A stretch of 64,000 nt of DNA from Mactromeris polynyma (lineage: Eukaryota > Mollusca > Bivalvia > Venerida > Mactridae). The DNA is taken from contig JASFXZ010000020.1 in NCBI GenBank assembly GCA_032209605.1, positions 1,061,501 to 1,125,500 on the forward strand, read 5' to 3'. The notes under the pieces were generated by a model that saw nothing but the letters and a program-made list of their open reading frames with translations, was not told where the DNA came from and searched no databases. The position numbers and the translations under genes are program-made. How positions within the stretch are numbered: position 1 is the first letter of the stretch; every line of letters begins with the position of its first letter. Of this stretch, positions 56,556-64,000 are shown piece by piece.

Positions 56556-57276
56556 GAATTATTTAAAGGGCGTTGAATAACATCTGTATACCATCCATTA
56601 AATCTGAATTTCAGCAACGGTATGCCTCGGTATGCCTCGGTATGCCTCGGAAATACAAAAGCATATGAATATAACGAATACTTTATCAGATGTTAAAGTT
56701 GAAAATACGAACGTCTTTCATTAAACCTGTGCATGCGTAGTGATCGCATAAAGCTGTAAACACTCGCATCGTATGATGGCATTATATACATATCAGATCC
56801 AATGGAGGGTGATATCATATAATGTTATCCCGAGAAAGTTAATACGAACCGTAAGCTATCATCCTCCATGGAATCTGATATCTATTTTATTATACCGAAC
56901 AAATATTTTGATATTAAAATATAAAACAATAAAGCCAATGTAAAACAGAAACAATAAAGTGCTTGCAAGTGTTTGGATTTTTTGAAGCAATTTTTGTGAA
57001 AGAACTGAATCTGTCAAAGCTGACAGATAATGTCAGTTGCAAACACTACAAGCGCTTGATTGTTACCTATTTTAATAAGCACCTATCGACTCGGACTATG
57101 GGAATATCCAGAAGTCTATTTTAGACCCGCGCGAGGGTAAAAACGTTATGTCACAGGGTAATAACGTTATGTCACAGCGTCACAGGGTAACATTACGGAT
57201 TTGCTTAAAGTGTGTATATGTGAATTTTGCATTAAAACTTACATTGTCTGGTGACATATTTATATTTGTATTCCAG
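56556..57276. other. No gene recognised
   Basis: AT-rich. A CGGTATGCCT repeat (3 copies) lies at about 56618-56650, and a short GTAAAAACGTTATGTCACAG duplication at 57135-57175. Confidence 0.5.
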
Positions 57277-57342
57277 GGTGGGTGAACACGTGACTTCTTG
57301 TTTACTACGTGGCACGAAAAGCAGGAGGTCGATCACAAAACG
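57277..57342 (+). other. Candidate 66-bp internal exon
   Basis: Bounded by a good acceptor (TTTATATTTGTATTCCAG|G) and donor (AACG|GTACGT). The length is a multiple of 3 and the second reading phase is open: VGEHVTSCLLRGTKSRRSIT. No neighbouring exon was recognised, so this rests on splice-like motifs alone. Confidence 0.2.
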
Positions 57343-57440
57343 GTACGTATTTTGGCAGTTTGTGTTTGTTATAAATAGTTTTTAATAGCTTAAAACATGG
57401 TCATCCAAATTCCGGCCCATATCGACACATAGATTTCTAT

Positions 57441-57511
57441 AGATTTGCCGGAATGCATGCCACAACAAAATCGCATCGCTTAAATGTTGTGGCACGCATT
57501 CCGGCAAATCT
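57441..57511. repeat. Hairpin: 26-bp inverted repeat, 19-nt loop
   Basis: The left arm AGATTTGCCGGAATGCATGC, CACAAC (57441-57466) pairs with 57486-57511 at 25 of 26 positions. At ~71 nt, if transcribed, it has pre-miRNA-like dimensions; it may equally be a tiny fold-back element. Confidence 0.8.
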
Positions 57512-57771
57512 AAGAGTTTTATTTTTCAACATGTTGCAAAAAACTTTCTTAACATTGAATCAAACTTGTCTCCCAAATGTCATAAAAGTTCCCATTGTTC
57601 TTATGTCTGCGGGTAGGCATAACATTGACTTAATCGGCAATATTATATATACCAGCAAACAACACGATTGTGTCAAGAGGGTAACCAACTGCAGGAGTAT
57701 CATATTCTTTTCCTGAGAGAAATATTATTATCGCTTTGCTATTTGGAAGCATTTCGCGAGCGTACTATAAA

Positions 57772-57830
57772 AGTAATGCGGTCGCTCTTCAATAGTTTAA
57801 AAGTAATGCGGTCGCTCTTGGATAGTTTGT
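57772..57830. repeat. 28-bp direct repeat, 2 copies
   Basis: AAAGTAATGCGGTCGCTCTT occurs twice, each followed by a SATAGTTT-type end. Confidence 0.85.
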
Positions 57831-57947
57831 CATCTGCGTAAATGTGATTACCATGGGGTTGAATTAGTTTCTTAAACCAAGCACTAAAATAACATAAGAT
57901 AATTGAATACTTCTTGTTTTATGGCACACATATTCAATATAGTGCTA

Positions 57948-58552
57948 TTGACAATGACAATGACAAAAGGTTTATTGATATTGCATGAGATAATACATAG
58001 TAAATAACATACCGTGTTAGCATTTTATAAGCATTTTATAGGCATTTTATAAGCATTTTATAGGCATTTTATAAGGATTTTATGCTTTTGAGTCATTTAT
58101 CTACTGGAGACCGAATATATGTTACCTCTATATGGTATTGAAATATTTAAACCAGTGAAATATTCACCAATTACAATTTACACGATTACTCTCCGTTTTC
58201 TTCATTCAAAAGCATAATATACATATTTCGCAAGACTCTTAATTAGTGTTTCTGACTGACAACTCATTAATATATTAAACTTATGAATTGTTGGCTGTAC
58301 ATAGTATTTCGGCGGTAAAAATTGCCTTCTCAAGTTTTCATAAACAGGACATATTAAGACAAAATGATATTCTGATTCAATAACCGGCTCACACAATTGA
58401 CATGTACGTTCACTTCTAAGTGTATTACTATATCTACCCCTTTCAATCTCTAAGTCGTGTGCAGATGAACGTAACTTTGCCATTGTATTTCTAAACTTTC
58501 GAACCGTAATTGTATCTAAATATAATTCATGTTTCAGTTCAAATTTGAACAA
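57948..58552 (-). mobile_element. LINE (non-LTR retrotransposon) 3' end, truncated
   Basis: The minus strand encodes 116 residues (58552-58202) resembling the C-terminal part of a non-LTR reverse transcriptase. It includes AKLRSSAHDLEIERGRYS and then a zinc-knuckle-like motif C51-x2-C54-x8-H63-x4-C68 within RTCQLC...ESEYHFVLICPVYENLR. Downstream on the same strand there is an AT-rich 3' region with an 11-bp tandem repeat, an AATAAA signal (57971-57976) and a TTGTCA microsatellite tail at 57950-57965, the usual LINE 3' end. The polymerase domain is absent, so this is a 5'-truncated dead copy. Confidence 0.8.
58019..58084. repeat. 11-bp tandem repeat, 6 copies
   Basis: AGCATTTTATA and GGCATTTTATA units, partly alternating, inside the 3' region of the LINE fragment. 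Confidence 0.9.
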
Positions 58553-58964
58553 ACAATATGTCTATTAGTGATTAGCAATTCAGTAGCGCTTTCCAACCTA
58601 ACTTGAAAATTTGAGATTTTGCACGACAATATTTTATAATGTGACCCACGTGACATACCTAATCCTCAAATTTGGTCTGTCACTAGCCAAGATACACTGT
58701 CATTTATGTGTTTATATAGTTAATTGTTTTCATAGCCAATTTGTGTAGATGTAGTTTCGATGGATACAGGTTAGTAAACTATTTAGTATGTGTATTTTTG
58801 TACATGGTAATCAAAGTTTTAATATTTCACTTTATCGTTCAATGTTTTACTATATTCATCCACGAATCTTACTATTAAAAACATCTCACTTTCAACATAA
58901 TATCTAAACATGTTTCATGAATTATTACATTTTAAATAATGCTGTTATATAACCTTTTTTATAC
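58553..58964. other. No feature recognised
   Basis: AT-rich spacer. LINE similarity stops at its left edge. Confidence 0.4.
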
Positions 58965-59602
58965 GCCCGTTTGAAAAACGGGACGTATTATGGGAACAAT
59001 CGTTGGGGCGGGCGGTCGGGACGGCGGTCGGGTGGGCGCGCGGTCTGGCGGGCCGACGGGCGGGCGGGAGGTCTTGCGGGCGGGCACATGTTGTCCGCTC
59101 TCTAAGTCAAAGAGTTTTCATCCGATCTTTACCACACTTGGTGATAATGTTTGTGGGAGCCACATCGCCTTAGGCACTAAGGTATTATGGCCCTTGAATT
59201 ATCAAAAAAATGCCAAATTACCCTTGTCCGCTCTCTAAGTCAAAGAGTTTTCATATGATCTTTACCAAACTTGGTGTAAATGTTTTGGCATAATATCTCG
59301 GCCACGTTCGATAACCAGCCACATCGCCCCAGTCACGTCAGAATTAAGGCCCTTGAATTATCCAAAATTAGCCAAATTAGCCTTGTCCGCTCTCTAAGTC
59401 AACGAGTTTTCATCCGATCTTTACCAAACTTGGTGAAAATGTTTGTGGGCATAATATCTCAACCAAGGTCGATAACTAGCTATATCGCTCAAGTCACTCG
59501 GCAGTTATCACCCTTTGTTTCTAGAAATTACCGAAAAATTGTCTTGTTTTAACTCTGAGCTCTGAATTATGACGGGCGTATTTTGTGACAGTTTGCCACT
59601 CT
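58965..59602. mobile_element. E3 element, copy 2, with three internal ~150-bp units
   Basis: Left end ACGCCCGTTTGAAAAACGGG, ACGTATTATGG; right end GACGGGCGTATTTTGTGACA, GTTTGCCACTCTTG. Inside is a G-rich block (59003-59090, many GGGCGGGC) and then three tandem units starting TTGTCCGCTCTCTAAGTCAA at about 59093, 59223 and 59384. The frames through it are open by composition only. Confidence 0.8.
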
Positions 59603-60280
59603 TGTTGTATATAATATTGCAACATTGCAGGTATCGATGCAACAACAGGATCATAGCATCATACAGTTTTTGTTATTTTGATTTGCACCCACCTACCACA
59701 CCGGTTTAGTGAGAGCGAGCCGTGGCGACACTGCCGTACAACAAGTGAAAGTGGTTGACTCCACACGTGTTCTAACACAAAGAGTTTACGTGTTTTGTTC
59801 TATGACATTGTACCCAACTTACGGATATTCTACAAGGTACATTATTAGTGTATATTCCGGAGTGGTTCGTTAAATCAGGACCCCTAACTCTTCATCACAC
59901 GTCAGACTTTAAGGATTCCAGGATTTCGTCGTTGGGTGTGATCAAAGGAGCTGCTCACATGTGAGTTAATATATATAAGTATTCATTATTCATTATATTG
60001 CGTTTATATTATGTGCATATATTAATTTAAGGCCTATATATCTATCGTTTTTTTAAATATGTATTATGTTTGTCCACGAGTTTCTTGATACATCATTGTA
60101 TTTCATATCAAACAACAAGTATTATCATAAGTATCCGCCAATATTATTAATTTCATTAGTATAAAACTATTAGTTGATTCTTTGTGTATGTGTGCAGGAA
60201 GTTATTGTCATAGCTGCTTGGGTTATCATTCATTTCCGAACTTTAAAACTACATAAGAGTTTACACCAAAGCTTAACATG
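59603..60280. other. No gene recognised; slightly GC-richer stretch at 59690-59960
   Basis: 59696-59958 lacks repeats and ends in a good donor-like CACAT|GTGAGTTAA. It could be a 5' untranslated exon; nothing else supports this. Confidence 0.3.
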
Positions 60281-60421
60281 CCCTGCGTTCAGTAAAGGTA
60301 TTTGAGGCTATCGTTTCGTAACGTTTTGCAATTTGGTTCCCCATTGGCAGGCAATGTGATACGGTGGGCCAGAGTTACAAAACAAAACGTTCGCAACTGT
60401 TCGCCGTCACTGAACGCAGGG
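60281..60421. mobile_element. Short TIR element, 141 bp
   Basis: Begins CCCTGCGTTCAGT and ends ACTGAACGCAGGG, with ATG on both flanks (possible 3-bp target duplication). Its right half (GGCAGGCAATGTGATACGGT) matches the inverted fragment at 36935-37015. Confidence 0.75.
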
Positions 60422-60690
60422 ATGGTAATTACACAAAATTGTAAACATAAGTACACCGTGCGTGTGATAATTCAATCTTAGACCATGCCCACATCAGTCC
60501 ATCCAATTAGCAGCCTCTATTTCAACCGACTATATCGCATATACACCGGTCCATGAAGGTCACGTGGTCGGAAAGACAGTCTCGTGGCATTGTCTATGCG
60601 ATATATACACACTCGTTCGTATAAACAATGTCACTCGTTATCTCTCCTATGCACAACCCATTCATTTTTGTGCTATGTACTATTTTATAG

Positions 60691-60957
60691 ATTTATTGAC
60701 CTGTCAAAATTTGCATATCTTCATGGTCAATGCACACGATAAATTAGTTTTTTTATTTATTTGTTTTAAATTTATTTACTTTGCATCGATTGTGAAACAA
60801 GTTCTTACGACTTATATTAATCACTCTCGTTGACTGCTTCCTGGCTACCAACCAGTTCTCGCGACAAATAAATAAGTCTTTATCGAAATTGACCCGATTA
60901 CTAATTTATCATGTGCATTGACCATGAAGATATGCAAATTTTGACAGGTCAATAAAT
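60691..60957. mobile_element. Fold-back element with 57-bp arms
   Basis: The left arm starts ATTTATTGACCTGTCAAAAT; the right arm is its inverse with a single mismatch in 57 positions. The ~150-bp centre carries an inverted single unit of the 41-bp minisatellite with its flank (GTGAAACAAGTTCTTACGAC, AATCACTCTCG, CTTCCTGGCTACCAA). Near-identical arms suggest recent insertion or arm homogenisation. Confidence 0.85.
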
Positions 60958-61439
60958 ATATACTATATATTCGTGTTAGTAAAATATAGTGAGTAATACA
61001 CGATTAAGAAGTTAGAATATTCTAAGTGGTGCACGCAAGTTTGGCGTTTAATAATGTAAACGCATAAAATGGAAACCACAGGAGATTGTCTATTATACCC
61101 AATGTTAGACTGCACGAATAACGAATCATTTAAGATTATTTATATTTGCCTTGGGGGCTTATTCATAAAGATTTAAGGCTGAAACTCGGACTTAGAATTC
61201 GCAAAGTGTTATGTCTACCAGCTGTTTGTTTTACGTTCATTCTGAGGAAGTCTTATAATACTTATGAATAAGGTCCCAGAAAAGTCAGACATTTTTTGTA
61301 TTATAGTATACTTACGGACTTTGAAAACGCAACAGTGGGGTAAGCGAAATCACTACACGTTTATAAGGTCATCTTAGTGCTGTCATTGTGCTGTCGTTTT
61401 GATTTCAAAATCGGAAGCGTTTTGAAGAGATTATCGCAT
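60958..61439. other. No feature recognised
   Basis: AT-rich spacer. Confidence 0.4.
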
Positions 61440-63990
61440 AGTAAAAGAGAGATTAAATTAATCCGGGGAACACCACATGCAAATAACAATGCCTACCCAC
61501 ACAACAGCATACAAAACAGAAGGCAGTGAGAGGTGCAAGGGTAAACATATATGGGGATACTGGTGCAAGGGTAAACATGTATGGGGATACTGGCGCAAGG
61601 GTAAATATGTATGGGGATACTGGTGCAAGGGTAAACATGTATGGGGATACTGGTGCAAGGGTAAACATGTATGGGGATACTGGTGCAAGGGTAAACATGT
61701 ATGGAAACACTGGTGCAAGGGTAAACATGTATGGGGATACTGGCGCAAGGGTAAACATGTATGGGGATACTGGTGCAAGGGTAAACATGTATGGGGATAC
61801 TGGTGCAAGGGTAAACATGTATGGGGATACTGGTGCAAGGGTAAACATGTATGGGGATACTGGTGCAAGGGTAAACATGTATGGGGATACTGGCGCAAGG
61901 GTAAACATGTATGGGGATACTGGCGCAAGGGTAAATATGTATGGGGATACTGGTGCAAGGGTAAACATGTATGGGGATACTGGTGCAAGGGTAAACATGT
62001 ATGGGGATACTGGCGCAAGGGTAAATATGTATGGGGATACTGGTGCAAGGGTAAACATGTATGGGGATACTGGCGCAAGGGTAAATATGTATGGGGATAC
62101 TGGTGCAAGGGTAAACATGTATGGGGATACTGGCGCAAGGGTAAATATGTATGGGGATACTGGTGCAAGGGTAAACATGTATGGGGATACTGGTGCAAGG
62201 GTAAACATGTATGGGGATACTGGTGCAAGGGTAAACATGTATGGGGATACTGGTGCAAGGGTAAACATGTATGGGGATACTGGTGCAAGGGTAAACATGT
62301 ATGGGGATACTGGTGCAAGGGTAAACATGTATGGGGATACTGGCGCAAGGGTAAATATGTATGGGGATACTGGTGCAAGGGTAAACATGTATGGGGATAC
62401 TGGTGCAAGGGTAAACATGTATGGGGATACTGGTGCAAGGGTAAACATGTATGGGGATACTGGTGCAAGGGTAAACATGTATGGGGATACTGGTGCAAGG
62501 GTAAACATGTATGGGGATACTGGTGCAAGGGTAAACATGTATGGGGATACTGGTGCAAGGGTAAACATGTATGGGGATACTGGCGCAAGGGTAAATATGT
62601 ATGGGGATACTGGTGCAAGGGTAAACATGTATGGGGATACTGGTGCAAGGGTAAACATGTATGGGGATACTGGTGCAAGGGTAAACATGTATGGGGATAC
62701 TGGTGCAAGGGTAAACATGTATGGGGATACTGGTGCAAGGGTAAACATGTATGGGGATACTGGCGCAAGGGTAAATATGTATGGGGATACTGGCGCAAGG
62801 GTAAATATGTATGGGGATACTGGCGCAAGGGTAAATATGTATGGGGATACTGGCGCAAGGGTAAACATGTATGGGGATACTGGTACAAGGGTGAACATGT
62901 ATGGGGATACTGGCGCAAGGGTAAATATGTATGGGGATACTGGTGCAAGGGTAAACATGTATGGGGATACTGGTGCAAGGGTAAACATGTATGGGGATAC
63001 TGGTGCAAGGGTAAACATGTATGGGGATACGGGTGCACGGGTAAACATGTATGGGGATACTGGTACAAGGTTGAACATGTATGATGATACTGGTGCAAGG
63101 GTAAACATGTATGGGGATACTGGTACAAGGGTGAACATGTATGATGATACTGGTGCAAGGGTAAACATGTATGGGGATACTGGTGCAAGGGTAAACATGT
63201 ATGGGGATACTGGTACAAGGGTAAACATGTATGGGGATACTGGTGCAAGGGTAAACATGTATGGGCATACTGGTACAAGGGTGAACATGTATGATGATAC
63301 TGGTGCAAGGGTAAACATGTATGGGGATACTGGTGCAAGGGTAAACATGTATGGGGATACTGGTGCAAGGGTAAACATGTATGGGGATACTGGCGCAAGG
63401 GTAAACATGTATGGGAATAGGGGTGCAAGGGTAAACATGTATGGGGATACTGGTGCAAGGGTAAACATGTATGGTGATACTGGTGCAAGGGTAAACATGT
63501 ATGGGGATACTGGTGCAAGGGTGAACATGTATGGTGATACTGGTACAAGGGTAAACATGTATGGGGATACTGGTGCAAGGGTAAACATGTATGGGGATAC
63601 TGGTGCAAGGGTAAACATGTATGGTGATACTGGTGCAAGGGTAAACATGTATGGGGATAATGGTGAAAGGGTAAACATGTATGGGGATACTGGTACAAGG
63701 GTAAACATGTATGGGGATACTGGTGCAAGGGTAAACATGAATGGTGATACGGGTGCAAGGGTAAATATGCATGGGAATACTGGTGCAAGGGTAAACATGT
63801 ATGGGAATATGGGTGCAAGGGTAAACATGTATGGGAATAGAGGTGCAAGGGTAAACATGTTTGGCAATACGGGTGCAAGAAATGACCTGGCCGATCATGA
63901 TGAACAACTTTAGAAACTTTAGGGTGACAACATGGGGGAAATTATTTCATTTATGGAATACATCACGAAACAAGTCAAGAAAGTCAGCAA
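61440..63990 (+). mobile_element. E1 element expanded by an internal minisatellite (second case)
   Basis: E1 head at 61440-61530 (AAAAGAGAGATTAAATTAAT, CCGGGGAACACCACATGC, AATGCCTACCCACACAACAG). After the array E1 resumes with GCAAGAAATGACCTGGCCGA, GGGGGAAATTATTTCATTTA, GGAATACATCACG, up to the window edge. Confidence 0.8.
61532..63885. repeat. E1-derived 30-bp minisatellite, ~78 copies
   Basis: Strictly 30-bp units, GGTGCAAGGGTAAACATGTA then TGGGGATACT, with a recurrent GGCGCAAGGGTAAATATG variant on the left two-thirds and GTACAAGGGTGAACATG/ATGATGATAC variants on the right. Because 30 is divisible by 3, one forward and three reverse frames are open over ~2.4 kb; these long frames are not genes. 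Confidence 0.97.
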
Positions 63991-64000
63991 TAATATGAAT

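Noticed and set aside
58990..59238. Gly/Arg-rich 82-codon frame
   Set aside because: It lies wholly inside the E3 element and results from its G-rich block and internal repeats.
61453..63913. Several ~800-codon frames on both strands
   Set aside because: They are artefacts of a 30-bp unit; frames on both strands overlap fully and consist only of the repeat. Flanks are E1 transposon sequence.
1..64000. Prokaryotic or organellar origin
   Set aside because: Very low coding density, SINEs, a LINE 3' end, MITEs, minisatellites and a metazoan GPCR all point to an animal nuclear genome.

Overview
This is eukaryotic, repeat-dominated DNA with almost no coding capacity. I read it as intergenic and intronic DNA of a lophotrochozoan animal, most likely a mollusc and perhaps a bivalve. 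The reasons are a class A neuropeptide-type GPCR fragment of the kind expanded in these animals, mariner-type and TA-flanked MITEs, tRNA-derived SINEs, a LINE 3' end, and dispersed elements resembling those I recall from bivalve genomes. The taxon is an inference and no sequence search was possible. There are no operons and no bacterial signals.

Layout. 0-3 kb: a TIR element with a 5-bp target duplication, the first copy of a CRE-motif-rich MITE, and the one convincing protein-coding segment (GPCR, TM3-TM7, 1604-2494). 3-27 kb: a run of tandem arrays (units of 23, 60, ~30, 10, 29, 53, 48, 19 and 19 bp) among dispersed elements, including a mariner remnant at 17.6-20.0 kb. 27.4-47.4 kb: two colinear diverged copies of a ~9-kb segment (block A ~27.36-36.42 kb, block B ~38.64-47.45 kb). 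Each starts with a signal-peptide-like ORF and each later carries a different large array (41-bp unit in A, 43-bp unit in B). 47-64 kb: dispersed elements, a SINE with an expanded tail, a LINE 3' fragment, several hairpin or fold-back elements and a final 30-bp array.

Tandem arrays fill roughly 17-18 kb of 64 kb. The main result is that several arrays can be traced to a single-copy precursor in the same window: (1) the 48-bp array lies inside a mariner transposase reading frame, (2) the 53-bp array is an expansion of the end of a dispersed repeat that has one unit at 49.2 kb, (3) the two ~30-bp arrays are expansions inside one dispersed element ('E1' here) that also exists with one or two units, (4) the 41-bp array in block A has a single unit in block B and another inside a fold-back element at 60.8 kb, (5) the 43-bp array in block B has a single unit in block A, (6) the 35-bp array grows from the tail of a SINE. 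The window is a snapshot of minisatellite birth from mobile elements and duplicated DNA.

Names such as E1, E3, R3 and R5 are local labels, not database names. Coordinates of diverged elements are approximate to about 5-30 bp. Array copy numbers come from array length divided by unit length.
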